In this document: piece by piece, positions 1-11,300 of the stretch | How positions within the stretch are numbered: position 1 is the first letter of the stretch | How the letters are laid out: each line of letters starts with the position of its first letter | NCBI GenBank assembly: GCA_018907035.1 | Contig: JACCIC010000039.1 | Location: 2,775,001 to 2,839,000 of the forward strand | DNA length: 64,000 bases | Reading direction: 5' to 3' | Origin: Sycobia sp. Sy_11 | Lineage: Eukaryota > Arthropoda > Insecta > Hymenoptera > Epichrysomallidae | Notes under the pieces: generated by a model | Databases searched by the model: none | The model's input: the letters and a program-made list of their open reading frames with translations, nothing else | Told to the model about the DNA's origin: nothing | Position numbers and translations under genes: made by a program

Positions 1-2039
1 ATAAATGTCGAATTGGGGAAAATAAATGCATACACATACACACACGCGTACGATTGGGTGAAAAATTTTCACAAGCACTCGCTGACCGAATGCGAATACA
101 TTATTCTGTTATGGTATTCGAATAACCTGGTCGTCCAGAACAGCGCGTCGTACAGCCACGTTCGGGTATGGATCAGTTTTACAAAAATTGCAAATTTAAC
201 ATGAAATTAAATTAAAAAAGAAGTTTTTTTTTTAAAAAAAAATCACGTTTTATTCTACATAAAACAATCGAAATAAAATGTAAAAATAGGAGTTGTGAAC
301 GAGTAAAAGTTCGCCGCTTTGTGTAAATTAAGCAATGATGCAAGATTGAAATTCCCAATGTCAATCAAAAACGAAATGATATTGAAACTATAAATGCATA
401 ATGTTTTATATAAAAGTAACAGATAATTAATTACAAATATTAAAAAAAAAAAACGTTCGTTCCCTTTTCACTTTCTTAGGGGGCTAATTAACTATAAAAT
501 CTAGAAACTGGCGTTTTATACAGAATCGTCGCAATAAAGGATCGATTCGGAATTTGCAGTAATTCGAAATCTACGATAAAAAGGTAAAAAAAAAAATATT
601 GCCTGACACATTCGCTCTGTTCAGGGCTGTAATTGAAAAAAAAATTCTTTAATTGAATACGTATGAACTCGATAGAAAATTATACACAAATTTTCAAATT
701 AATCGTTTCATTGTCTTCTGTTATACAAAAACATATTATTTACGAAATACACCTCTTTTTTTATCTCCCTGATACTGGATAAACGTGAAATTGCCAGACT
801 TTTATTCAGTCACTAATACCGGCAACACTTGAGTCGTATAACTTTATCCAGCAGTATCGGATTATAAGAATACGTTTTTCACTCCATCGGCATCGAGAAA
901 TTAATATTTAGGTAATACACACGCGATGACGAGCAGCAGTAGTCGAATTAATAACTTGTTAAAAATTTTGGGCAACATTCAATGCGCAAAAAATTATAAA
1001 AATAAAACACACTTCGTTCGTTTTTGCCCGCGTGGAGTTGGATTGTAATGAAATCTAAAACACGATTTTTCTAGAAATTTTTATAATTAACTAGATTGGT
1101 AACATGAATCGATTGGATAACATTGGAAAAATGCAGTTTATGGATATTGAAACGAACATAACGGACTTCAATACTTTTTTATTTTCACACCCCCCCCCCC
1201 TCAAGGAGTATGAATTGGGATAAAATCCAGAAATGAATTTTTAAGAATTTTTTTTCAACAATCCTCGATACTCAAAATCGAATTCTTAACATTGGAAAAT
1301 CGAAAGCCATGGGTAAAAATGTAAATTAAATATTTTATCGCTTTTTACTCCTTAAGGGTTCATTGGAGGGTGGGGGGGGGGGATAAACTTCTTTCATAAA
1401 TTCAAGTTCGATCGCTTGATGAGCCAATGAGTAAGGCAATACGTGTATCGCACAAACTCTTTTGTACAGAATATAAGAAATTCTATAAAAAAGACATTTC
1501 TCATTGTATTTATTCATTTTGTTATACGTATATAGGTGTAAATTGTATTTACGTTGAAATTTTTAATTTTTTTCAGTCCAGACATATCTATTTAGATAAT
1601 TTTTTCTTAAATATATCTCAGTCCTGTTCGAAAGTCATTCTATTTTTAAACTATGCACAAGTTATCTTTATGTAAAGATACATTAATGATACCGATAAGG
1701 AAAATATCAATCTTCGATAGTAAATTGGAATCTGTCTATTTTTTTTTTTGTTGGCTATTTAATAATACACATAGCAGTTAGTGTCGAAAAAATGTATGTG
1801 AGATTATGTGGACACAGTCTGTCCTGGCTCAAGCTTGAAACTAGGTGTCCGCCCAGCTGGAACGAAAAAAAAATTGATATTACCATTAAGAATTCTCGCA
1901 TAAATTCATTGACCTTAGACGTTGCTTTAGTCGAGAAATTGTAAACTTTTTTTTCGAGTCGATTTTCGATTTTCGCGTGAACATACGCGCGCAATGTCAT
2001 ATACTTGGGAGGTCTTAACCGTGCTTGTATACCGGGGTA

Positions 2040-2076
<37 letters not shown>

Positions 2077-2428
2077 ACTCGCAGGAGCGAACAGTCGCCT
2101 CGATCGGAATCGCGTGAATTCTGGCTAAGCAAGTCCTAATGCAATAATTCAAATTAAGATTTGCACGAATTTAGAAGGAAAAATGAAACAACAAATTTCC
2201 ATAAAAACTAACACGGTGTTATTTATTTTACAAACAGATGGAATGGGATCTATATTTGACCGAGGAATAATTAAAAATAGGTATACGGGATAGCAGAGAA
2301 TGATATTTTTTGATTAATTTTTTTAATTTGAAAGTATAGATATTGCACAATATTAAAGGATAGATTATTGCCTAACATTTTATAGGATCAGAAAATCGAA
2401 TGAAGAAGCAGACTTGGTTATTGCCTTG
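1..2428. other. AT-rich intergenic DNA, no gene recognised
   Basis: I see no coding region with recognisable motifs. The sequence is AT-rich with short homopolymers, a C-run (about 1190-1200), a G-run (about 1372-1381) and a long T-run (about 2046-2073). The short open frames here have no domain-like content. Confidence 0.6.
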
Positions 2429-2443
2429 TAATTCTTTCTAATT
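2429..2443. repeat. Target site duplication, left copy (SINE)
   Basis: The 15-bp sequence TAATTCTTTCTAATT is repeated exactly at 2652-2666 on the other side of the SINE. Confidence 0.85.
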
Positions 2444-2651
2444 CGTTTTTTTTTTATGTTATTTAACGTCGCTCTATTTATGCTTCCATATACCGGTGCT
2501 AATCAGCGACGGAGGTCTACGATGTGTTTGTAAACAAAGCGCATGTGAATTATTAAAGCGGTGCCTGCGTGAATCGGCCGAGACCGGGATTTGAGCTCGG
2601 ATCAGCGAGTTACCAGTTCTTTGCTTTAGCGATCGAGCCATCGTAGGCCTC
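2444..2651 (-). mobile_element. tRNA-derived SINE with 15-bp target site duplication
   Basis: Read on the minus strand, the element begins GAGGCCTACGATGGCTC and has a tRNA-like head. A box A-like stretch is the complement of 2631-2640 and a box B-like stretch is the complement of 2584-2598 (GAGCTCAAATCC). An unrelated body follows, then an A-rich tail (T-run at about 2446-2455 on the plus strand). It is flanked by a perfect 15-bp direct repeat, TAATTCTTTCTAATT, at 2429-2443 and 2652-2666, the expected signature of LINE-mediated retroposition. A diverged second copy lies at 22747-22950 on the plus strand, which supports a dispersed family. Confidence 0.85.
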
Positions 2652-2666
2652 TAATTCTTTCTAATT
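2652..2666. repeat. Target site duplication, right copy (SINE)
   Basis: Exact match to 2429-2443. Together they bracket the tRNA-derived SINE. Confidence 0.85.
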
Positions 2667-2885
2667 GTTAGTTACAGTATTATCTTATTAATTTTTTTAT
2701 GATTTAAAAAAATAATAATAACAATAAAAACATTGCATTAAATTGTTTCCCAATTGTTCATTTACCAGACGGAGACGAGATTCCAGCTTTGAATCTACTA
2801 ATATAGTCTACTAGCTGCCCTTTTCCCATTCTAAGATTCGACTATATTTTCTACAGCCGCGATAGTCGATTCTATTTTCACTAAC

Positions 2886-2907
2886 TATATATATATATAT
2901 ATATATA
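2886..2907. repeat. (TA)n microsatellite
   Basis: Uninterrupted TA dinucleotide run just upstream of the GC-rich island. Confidence 0.9.
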
Positions 2908-2929
2908 ATGACCACTTTCTGACCCATTA

Positions 2930-3340
2930 AAAATCGTCAGAATTCCACCGGGTGGCAATCCTTCGATATTACAAAATCCCAAGCGCGACCGCTGGTATTC
3001 GACTCATATCCCGATTATAATTGACGATCGCGCGGCGGAATTCGTTCGAAGACCGATTATTCGATCGAACGACACAAAAATCCCCCCTTCTTTCATTCTT
3101 TCGTTTTTTACTCCGGGCTCGCGTTCGTCCGTCCCTCTCGCGTACCGCGTCCCCCGAGGGTCTTTGCCCTTCGCCGTCGGGCACGAGTGACGCCCCTGCG
3201 ATGCCGCCTCCCCCCCCCACCCATATCCTACGGTCGTCGGTCCCGCATCGGAACCCGAGCTCTCTCCCTCGGAAATTTCCACCATGACTCTGGACTTTGC
3301 AATTGACTATGGATTTCTTATACCAGCTGTGCGCCTCCAT
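2930..3340. other. GC- and CpG-rich island of unknown role
   Basis: This segment is clearly richer in GC and CpG than its surroundings. It has open frames on both strands (93 and 123 codons on minus, 88 on plus), which is expected from GC-rich sequence lacking stop codons. I see no conserved motif in any frame. It could be a promoter or first exon of a gene whose remaining exons lie elsewhere, or a fragment of a transposon. Nothing in the sequence decides between these. Confidence 0.4.
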
Positions 3341-3639
3341 CTTTTAATTATATATATTGCTGTTTGTTATAATTTACGCATATGATGTCCGACTTACAAA
3401 CTGATTGAAAAGTTACACATTGCTGCTGTTCGAAATTCGACATCTTATATTTAAATTTATAGCAATAAATTCTTGAACAAAAACAGTTACGGCAATAAAA
3501 AGAACTCATAACAATGTACTGTCATAATCAACTCTCTAAAACTAAAGCATTGAAATTTTCACTGATTTTCCTAATGACTTGGACTTTCATTGTAAAATAG
3601 TTGATTTCGACTAACGATGCAGTATAACTGCTAATTATC

Positions 3640-3642
<3 letters not shown>

Positions 3643-3710
<68 letters not shown>

Positions 3711-3722
3711 TGTATGTATGTA
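3643..3722. repeat. Compound (TA)n-(TATG)n microsatellite
   Basis: A 40-bp TA run passes directly into about ten TATG units. Confidence 0.95.
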
Positions 3723-3845
3723 TAACACAGACTCGATTGAACAAGTTGATTGTACCACGAACTTTTAGGTGAATTAATGTAAAGCGGATGAAACTTCATT
3801 CTAAGAACATGTACGTTTATGCGAATCATCTACGATGAATTTCTC

Positions 3846-3846
<1 letters not shown>

Positions 3847-3903
<57 letters not shown>
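3847..3903. repeat. (TA)n microsatellite
   Basis: Perfect TA run of about 56 bp. Confidence 0.95.
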
Positions 3904-3906
<3 letters not shown>

Positions 3907-4974
3907 GCAAATTACCTTTAAAATACAAAAAAGCTTCGAAAAGCTTCAAAATCTTAATGTATCACAAATAATTAAATTATCAATCCTACAATTATAATTA
4001 TATCGTAAACATAAATATAGATTTGTGTATAATTAAATTTCCATAAATAATTATAATGTATAATAAGATCCGCCTGTTCCGCGCGCAGAGTGATCCAATG
4101 AAATTCCGACAATGATCAGTGAAAATATCTCATTTAAGCAGGAATAAAACAATGAGCATTAAATCAGTGACGATTTTTTTCGCCGAAATAATGAGAAAAT
4201 GGTTTGCTAATTTACACCATGAGCTGATTTTATAATGGTTTATATTATATATATAACGTTTTATACCGTATATACGGTCTTATCCACATCGACAAATTAA
4301 TTTGTTTAAATATTCAAATGTGCATGTAAATTATATTATTTAACGGAAAGTTCTGAAAAATCATAATAAAAAGAAAATGTTAAAAACATTCTCTCTGCTT
4401 GAAACTTTGTAGACATATCAAACATGCGCGGTTGACATAATTTGAAATTTGAAATAATTCATTTGCTTTTGCTGTTATCTACTATATATTATTATTTAAA
4501 GCAGAGTGCTTATTTTGCTCGATCGGTAAAAATTTACCTCTGTTTCCCAATTATAATTCTACACGCTTAATACACTCAGTCAGGTCGAATTAATTAGCGA
4601 AATAGTTGTTCTACTGAATACTTATAATTTTACTCAATACCTCGCATCTTTACTATGTTTTTTTTTTTTTTTTAAACACGTCCCAGCGAACAAACACATA
4701 GTACAAGTAATAGAAAGCTTACAGGCCAATTGGTGCGTCTATTGAACAGAATATTCGTTATTTTGTAATAGTCTGTGTAATATACAAACAATGGATATAC
4801 ACACACGCACACACATACGTATAACATAATACAACGCGTTACATGTATACGTATTATATGTAACATAATACATGCACTACTATACGTGTAATGCACGAAT
4901 TCGAACTATGAAGAACAGTATAGGCGTTTATTATATTATATATTATCAGTATGTATATATAGTCAACAATTTAC

Positions 4975-4978
<4 letters not shown>

Positions 4979-5028
<50 letters not shown>
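4979..5028. repeat. (TA)n microsatellite
   Basis: Perfect TA run of about 50 bp. Confidence 0.95.
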
Positions 5029-5029
<1 letters not shown>

Positions 5030-6031
5030 GCGTTATCCTCTGCTAGAGAAAAATATAGAAAGCGTGACGAGTAAAAACAATGCAACAGCAGATAATTTAT
5101 TTCGGCCGTTCAAGTGAGAGCGAAAGGAAGAGGGAGTGGGGGAGAAAGGAGTAAGTAAGCGAGAGAGAGAGAGAGAGAGAGAGGGAGGGAGGAGGGGAAA
5201 GAGAAATGAAAATACTTCTAAACGTATACTTAATACGAAATTTTCATATCGTGCGCCTGACCCATATCTACGAGTCTAAGGCGATTTTTTCCCTTTTTTG
5301 TTCTCTCCTTCGCCCTCACAAGAAGCAAGCGCTTATGTATATATATATATATACCATCAGTGTACACGCGCACGCGAATCTATCGCAAATCTAGAAAAGG
5401 AAAAGAATGCGCACACTTGTACAGATGACCCGACTTATTTAACGCTCTCTACCGGACAACTTTAACGTATAGTATACGATCGTTTTCATGCATACAATCA
5501 CACACGCACACACACGCGCGCGTATAGATATAGAACGAGGATACTCTAATAAATAAGTACGATGGTATATTAATTTTTATAATTTTGAGAACTGTGCTAA
5601 ATCGTAATAAGTACAGTACAACACGTAATTGATGCGAGACCTTTATTTTTATATGCAAGATTGCTATATATACACACTCTCGGCGTATATACACATAATG
5701 CACATTCGAGATTTTCTCTCGCGTGATTCGCCGAAGTAAATAGAAATATATATATATAATGAGATGTAGTGCAGTCTCGGCACTTATTGCTGCTGTAGAT
5801 TCCGAAATTCTTGGTAAATAGCACGTGAGACTGATATCGATTGAAGCTAAAGGATCGTTATACATAACGTATACGCCGCATATCTGCCTGATCAGGCGGT
5901 TAAATCGGAATTTTGAAAATAAAAAATAAAATATCGCGGTTGAATCGACAATGTGCTTTAAATTAATCCACTCTATCGTATTCAGCACTTCGTTGAAAAT
6001 ATTTCTGTAAAAGAAAAACGCTCTGCAGATT

Positions 6032-6037
<6 letters not shown>

Positions 6038-6085
<48 letters not shown>
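6038..6085. repeat. (TA)n microsatellite
   Basis: Perfect TA run of 48 bp flanked by ACATG and CATGT, so the whole tract is one perfect palindrome. Confidence 0.95.
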
Positions 6086-6088
<3 letters not shown>

Positions 6089-6468
6089 GTTTGGAAAACA
6101 TCAATGTATATGTAATCCCTTTGAAATCGATAACTCCTCTTTCTCTTTCATTGCATTTATCGACATATTTTCTTATCTTTCGAATCACAATTGCATTGGC
6201 AGCAGTGATACATTCCTTCCATATAGATCAATCCAGGGTTCGAGATATTATCCTTCCTCTTATATAGTGATACCTTTTGTTCAGTTCCCAATCTAAATCC
6301 TCAAGTACTTCATAAGTGTAGTTGTCCTTTCATTGCTTCATCTATTTTATATTGCTACTTATTTTATACTTCTTCTTATTTTATATTACTACTTCTGACT
6401 CTAGTAAAAATTTTGATATTAGAAATCATGTTAGACTTGCGCAAAAACTTAGAAATTTGTGCTTATGC

Positions 6469-6481
6469 AAGGTATCTACTG
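6469..6481. repeat. Target site duplication, left copy (non-LTR element)
   Basis: AAGGTATCTACTG here is repeated after the A-rich tail of the retrotransposon at 8686-8698. The core GGTATCTACTG also occurs at 6505-6515, directly at the 5' junction, so either copy could be the true duplication. Confidence 0.7.
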
Positions 6482-6520
6482 GCATAGATACTGGCATAGA
6501 TACTGGTATCTACTGGTAGA
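6482..6520 (+). repeat. Short tandem duplication at the element's 5' junction
   Basis: ACTGGCATAGAT is repeated in tandem and followed by a second GGTATCTACTGG. Small local duplications of target sequence are common where the 5' end of a truncated LINE copy was joined. Confidence 0.6.
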
Positions 6521-6673
6521 TATTGGCTGTTCAGAAAAAATAATTAAATTTGTGAAATTTCTTACGATCGAGAGATTAATTTATTCTGATAATTTAGGAG
6601 ATTCCTTTAGAATCGGAAATAAAGGTAAGTACCTCAGGGCGGTGTTTTAAGTCCTCTACTGTATATAATATAC

Positions 6674-7369
6674 GTGAAAAATGTTGTCGATAACTTACCT
6701 AAAAGCGTCGAAATATGCCAATTTGCTGATGATCTACTGATTTATTCGAAACTCTCCCCTTTTCCAAAATGTAGAAGCGTAATTGAAAAAACAACAAATA
6801 TAATTAAAAATAATCTTAGTATAATAGATTTAGACCTCGCACCAGAGAAAACAGTATTAATACATTTTAACAATCACAATATAAAACCAGGAGAAGTACA
6901 AATTACGGTCGACAAGTGTATTATAAAATCTAGTGAAACAGTACGTTTTTTAGGAATTATTCTCGATTATAAGCTCTCATTTAAAGATCAAATTTCTTAT
7001 GTACTACAAAGATGTACGAGAAGCCTCAATATCATTAAATACCTATGCGGTACCTGGTGGGGTTCTGATCCTAATACTCTTATAGTTTTCTACAAGAATT
7101 TTGTCCGATCAATTTTTGATTACGCTTCTTTTATTTATTTCCCGTCACAAAAGGAACTAGTAAGCAAAATAGAAAAAATTCAGTACTGCGCTTTGCGAAA
7201 AGCACTCGGTTACCGAGTAAGTACTCCTGTAAATATTATATTAGACGAATCTAAAATGCTATTATTGAAAGAGCGAACTAAATTTCTGTGCCAATGCTAT
7301 ATAAGCAAAATTATAAATAATAAGAAATCGTCTGTCTTCACGAACCTACAAAAATATATCTCATTTTAA
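6674..7369 (+). pseudogene. Reverse transcriptase fragment (palm/thumb region) of the non-LTR element
   Basis: The 231-codon open frame carries FADDLLIYS, the RT active-site motif with its two aspartates. It is followed by the VRFLGIILD block typical of non-LTR reverse transcriptases and a thumb-like region. Upstream RT blocks are missing apart from the VPQGGVLSPLL stretch in another frame. The frame ends just before an A-rich tract at 7367-7378, where a length change probably destroyed the link to RNase H. Confidence 0.85.
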
Positions 7370-7600
7370 AAAAAAAATAGCCATAAACCTAATAAAAGAT
7401 TAATATTATTTAATTCTTGTGCAGAATTCGTACAAGATAACTATAGTCATCTCCTTACTGGCCACAATCTTTATGATTATGAATATAAAACGTACTACAC
7501 CAAATTACATGTCAATCTTGAATTAGGTTTTCAGATAAGAAGCTCTCCCAATCCAAATACTGTATTAAATAATTTCATTGTTGAACAAAACTGCGCTACT

Positions 7601-8377
7601 ATGTATACTGATGGAAGCAAGATCTCAAATGCTCTAGCCACGGGTTTTTCCTGTTTTTCCCCTGAGTTATCTATAAAAACAAGCATATCAATCAGCAAAT
7701 TTGCGTCTGTATTTACTGCAGAATGTGCTGCTCTCTCAGCTGCCCTTGATATTGCACTTATGAATACAAGGAGAAGCTATCTGATTTTCTCAGACTCCCT
7801 AAGTGCTCTGCAAAGTCTTAATTCAACAAAAACTTCGAGCTATAGAAATTCGCATATTCTAGAGATTAAGAGAAAATATAATTTATTTTTAGAACAGAAC
7901 CCCAACTATCAAATCAGATTTGTTTGAATCCCATCCCATATTGGCCTTCATGGTAATGAAATTGCAGATAACTTAGCAAAAGAGGCCACTAAAAACATCC
8001 CTACCGACACTTTTTCAATCCCATACACTGATCTCTTTTCAGAATTCAAAGAAATTGCGATAAAACAAACTGAGTTGTTTATAAAAGATCGATCATTATT
8101 CACAGGTAAAAAATACTTTCAGGCATTTTGTCTTAAAAAATCGAAATCTTGGTTTGTAAATAAAAAATTAAATAGAAGATGTATTACTACAATAAATCGC
8201 TGCAGATCAGACCACTACAGTCTAGCAGCTTCTCTTGCCAGAGTGAATATTATCAACGATCCCACATGTGCATGCGGCTCTACGTCACAAGATCTGAACC
8301 ATGTATTATGGCAATGCAAGCTTTACGATGAAGTAAGAAAGTCTTTCATAAATAAACTCGTTAGACTCAAGTTATAA
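7601..8377 (+). pseudogene. RNase H and zinc-knuckle C-terminal fragment of the same element
   Basis: The frame opens with the YTDGSK block carrying the first catalytic Asp. AECAAL (catalytic Glu) and FSDSLSAL (catalytic Asp) follow. At about 7925 a TGA interrupts what should read Val-Trp-Ile-Pro-Ser-His. The downstream part has GNEIADNLAKEA, the fourth acidic block, and then a Cys/His cluster near the C terminus. All RNase H catalytic blocks are therefore present but the frame carries a stop. Confidence 0.85.
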
Positions 8378-8685
8378 CTACCCCTAAATATAGAGACATT
8401 AATAGCCAATCCTAACACTCGAATATGTCAAATAATTTGCGAATTCTTCAATAAATGTAACCTTTATATATAGCGTGCTATTATCTTCTGCTGTAAGGTA
8501 GATACAATATTTTTGCCTTGGTCGATCGGAAATCTTCTGTAATGATCCATTATATGTATTATAATAAAAGTTTAAAATTAGCATTTGTATCAGACAAAAT
8601 GTATCTATAATAATGTATATATATGTATATGTTTATAGCTGTATAAGTCTTTTTATAGGCTTGGGTAAGCTCAATAAAAAAAAAA

Positions 8686-8698
8686 AAGGTATCTACTG
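8686..8698. repeat. Target site duplication, right copy (non-LTR element)
   Basis: AAGGTATCTACTG directly follows the A-tail of the retrotransposon and matches 6469-6481. Confidence 0.7.
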
Positions 8699-8699
8699 C

Positions 8700-8945
8700 T
8701 TAAATTATATATAGTCGTCTTCCTATCTATTCAATCGTTTCCAGTGTTCAGTAGAGTATCGAGTCATTTATCAAATAAAATTCAGAGTCTTTCACGCGTA
8801 CCGCAGGGGTCGTATCTTTGATTTTTTTTCTATTTTAATGTTAACGATATTCCTTCCATATATATTTTGGTCTACCCAGGATCTTCTATATGCAGACGAT
8901 TTGAAATCTCTTCATAAAAAAAAATAGTCTTTTGAATAATTCACG
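8700..8945 (+). mobile_element. Second, unrelated reverse transcriptase relic
   Basis: A short decayed stretch encodes LSRVPQGS (about 8777-8815), then hydrophobic residues with VNDI at about 8839-8852, then LLYADDLKSLH at about 8881-8915 in a shifted frame. These are RT blocks 4 and 5 of a non-LTR element whose motif (YADD) differs from the neighbouring FADD element. A stop follows VPQGSYL, so it cannot be translated. No boundaries or target duplication are visible. Confidence 0.7.
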
Positions 8946-9786
8946 CCTGAGGAAAGATATATTGACAGACTAAATTCATGTACAAAACAATGGTCTTGTT
9001 GAATTCAGATGATAATTGCTCAGTCATTTCTTTTAATAGAGGGCATTTTTTATGCTTTCACTACTCCGTTAGTTCAATTATCAAGAGGATTGATATTGTT
9101 CTGGATCTTATTATAATGTTTATTATTAATTATAATTCATCCATTAAGGCCACGAGAACGCCGAATTTTATTAAAACGTTGCATTGTTGATTTGAAACAA
9201 TCTGATTCCTGGCAGAAATCTAACAGTTTTTACTACACTAAAAAACAGTTACTATAAGTAAAAAAAATAGTATCAAATTTTCAAATCTACAAATTTTCTA
9301 CGGAAAAATCTGAACAATTTCAGAATTAGGTATAAAGTATAAATTTAAAACTGATGCTGTGTTTCTGGCTAGTAAACCACCATTCGCTGTCGAATGCTTT
9401 CCTTACAGCAATGAAAAAGATTAATATTTATACAATACTGAAATATTATGGTATTTATTTAATAATAAAAAATTACTAAGATAATAAATACTAAAACTAA
9501 AAATTAAAAAGAATTATAAGGCAACAATAAAGTCTGTTTATTTATTCGATTTTGTCATCCTAAAAATGAGGTAATAGTCAGTTTTGAAACTGTTTACCTT
9601 TGATATATTATTTCCTATCTAAACTTTCGTAATAAAAATATTAATTCAGAAATACTGATATTTCGTACAGATATATATATATATTTCGTAGATTACCTAA
9701 TACATTTATAAAAATAAATGATAAATTAATAAATATTTTTATCGATCTTACAGTCTTTATAATATCATATATTAATTAAAATAATG

Positions 9787-9990
9787 GCAGTCAGACTGTC
9801 CTTGTTTATGATCACCCTCGTAGAATCTGAAATAAAACTTATTACTACAATAAATTATATCAGAAAATTAAAAATAAAAATAAAATAAAATTAATAATAA
9901 AATAAAAATAAAAATACAATACTAAGTAAAATAAAAATAAAAAAATAATAAAAGTTCTTATTCTATGTTAGTAAAGGACAACCTGACTGC
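9787..9990. repeat. Inverted repeat pair, possible MITE or snap-back structure
   Basis: GCAGTCAGACTGTCCTT at 9787-9803 pairs with AAGGACAACCTGACTGC at 9974-9990, with 15 of 17 bases complementary. An A-rich filler of about 170 bp lies between. There is no clear target duplication outside the arms. Confidence 0.45.
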
Positions 9991-10026
9991 TCCCACCACC
10001 TTAAATTTAGGATCACCTTCTTGTCC

Positions 10027-10058
10027 GACGTTTCGAACAGCTACGGTTCATCTTCAGG
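10027..10058 (-). other. Degenerate hammerhead-like motif, possible Penelope-type element end
   Basis: On the minus strand the segment reads CCTGAAGATG, then a 4-bp stem (GAAC/GTTC) with a CGTAGCT loop, then GAAACGTC. The order CUGA-rich box, stem-loop, GAAAC, GUC resembles a hammerhead ribozyme, as found at the ends of Penelope-like elements. The canonical CUGAUGA box is not intact, so self-cleavage is doubtful. A T-run of about 17 lies next to it on the plus strand. Confidence 0.35.
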
Positions 10059-10320
10059 AACTAAAAATTTTTTTTTTTTTTTTAGGAAATATTTTTTGTA
10101 AATGCGCGTAAATTTCAACTTGAATTTATATTAAAAGGTATAAACCTTTTGTTTACGAAATGTGCACGCAGACTGCGTGTCTGATGGCTGATGACCACAC
10201 TCGCCAGTGGCAATAAATTATCTTTGTACTATGCGATCTCGATTAAGATTTCATAAATATAACATTACTGATGTCTGCGAATGCGTAAACATAGCATGCA
10301 TACAACATAATCATAATTTA

Positions 10321-10322
<2 letters not shown>

Positions 10323-10376
<54 letters not shown>
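10323..10376. repeat. (TA)n microsatellite
   Basis: Perfect TA run of 54 bp. Confidence 0.95.
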
Positions 10377-10379
<3 letters not shown>

Positions 10380-11251
10380 GATCTCAGTAAGTACCATAAA
10401 TCGTAACCATATTTGTAAAAATACTAAAATTATTTTGTATAAATACTATTCAGGTATATGAAAATTTTTTTGTTTTACTATGAAAAGTTTTACAATATAA
10501 TTAAATATATTATTATGTATGTTTTATCTTAATATATTATTAAATTTAGAAACATATTTTATATGAAGTTTTTATAAAATACAGATAAGATTTCTAAGTT
10601 TTAAATTTCTTAATATGCTAAGAACATATACTATTATGTTTCCCATTATAACAATCAGTAGGACATTTGACTATATCAGTGAACTAATTTTTCATTTAGA
10701 TATTAGAATAATTTTTGTGTTATTATGTATTATTATATATTATATTAAAGTATTAATTATTACTTCTAATTTACAGCGGCTATGAAATTTAATTGTTAGT
10801 TTCAATTCGCAATTACTGGGAAATTTTCAATTTATTAATTTATTTTAATTACATAATTTAATTATTTAATGAAATAAAACGAAATAAACTAAAGTTGTAA
10901 TTGATTTCACTGATGGAACATTAAACATAAAGTTTCTTTCAAATTACGATATTATTGGTCACTCAATCGAAATAAATGGTTATTTATACAATTATCATAT
11001 ATGTTACTCAGCTAGGTTATATCTTTTTTAAGCAGTAGAACAACAGGTGGGCCCATTTTTAGACGTCATATATATATAGAATAATGAACTACTAAACAGC
11101 CATTTTACAATTTATTATATTTATATTATTTAATTTATTTATATTTATACCCTAGAAAAGTAGATAAATGGTTAAGACATTTATTAAATTGAATAAGTTA
11201 AATAATTAATTGTTGGCGCAACGGTCATATTATCAAAAAAAAAGATAGATG

Positions 11252-11253
<2 letters not shown>

Positions 11254-11299
<46 letters not shown>
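11254..11299. repeat. (TA)n microsatellite
   Basis: Perfect TA run of 46 bp. Confidence 0.95.

Positions 11300-11300
<1 letters not shown>

Larger units (their letters stand above)
3904..6468. other. Intergenic DNA with microsatellites, no gene recognised
   Basis: AT-rich sequence with two further long TA tracts (4979-5028 and 6038-6085), a GA-rich stretch at about 5115-5205 and a CA-rich patch near 5500. The open frames are either repeat-derived (runs of alternating Tyr and Ile) or short and featureless. Confidence 0.6.
6516..8687 (+). mobile_element. 5'-truncated non-LTR retrotransposon (reverse transcriptase + RNase H), inactive
   Basis: This is the 3' part of a LINE second reading frame. 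Visible in order are an RT block 4-like VPQGGVLSPLL stretch near 6633 (one frame off the next segment), the catalytic FADD motif at about 6721-6732 in a 231-codon frame, an RNase H domain beginning YTDGSK at about 7604, and a C-terminal CxC...H...C zinc-knuckle-like motif at about 8270-8316. A 3' untranslated part and an A-tail end at 8687. An RNase H after RT is typical of I, R1 and LOA-type clades; I do not assign the clade. The coding frame is broken by an indel before the FADD segment, by a shift near an A-run at about 7370 and by TGA in place of an expected Trp codon at about 7925. The copy is therefore dead. It is flanked by a 13-bp direct repeat. Confidence 0.88.

Noticed and set aside
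1185..1385. C-run and G-run with nearby AAGGAGTA / TACTCCTTAAGG as possible terminal inverted repeats of a MITE
   Set aside because: Complementarity beyond the homopolymers is short and imperfect, and no target duplication was found.
2560..2651. A functional tRNA gene
   Set aside because: Only the A and B box-like stretches are retained, no cloverleaf could be drawn, and the sequence continues into a SINE body with A-tail and target duplication.
3643..3722. Regular TATG repeats as a possible CRISPR-like array
   Set aside because: Simple compound microsatellite with no spacers, in a eukaryotic context.
3528..3829. Minus-strand frames made of alternating Tyr-Ile and Tyr-Ile-His-Thr
   Set aside because: Direct translation of the TA/TATG microsatellite.
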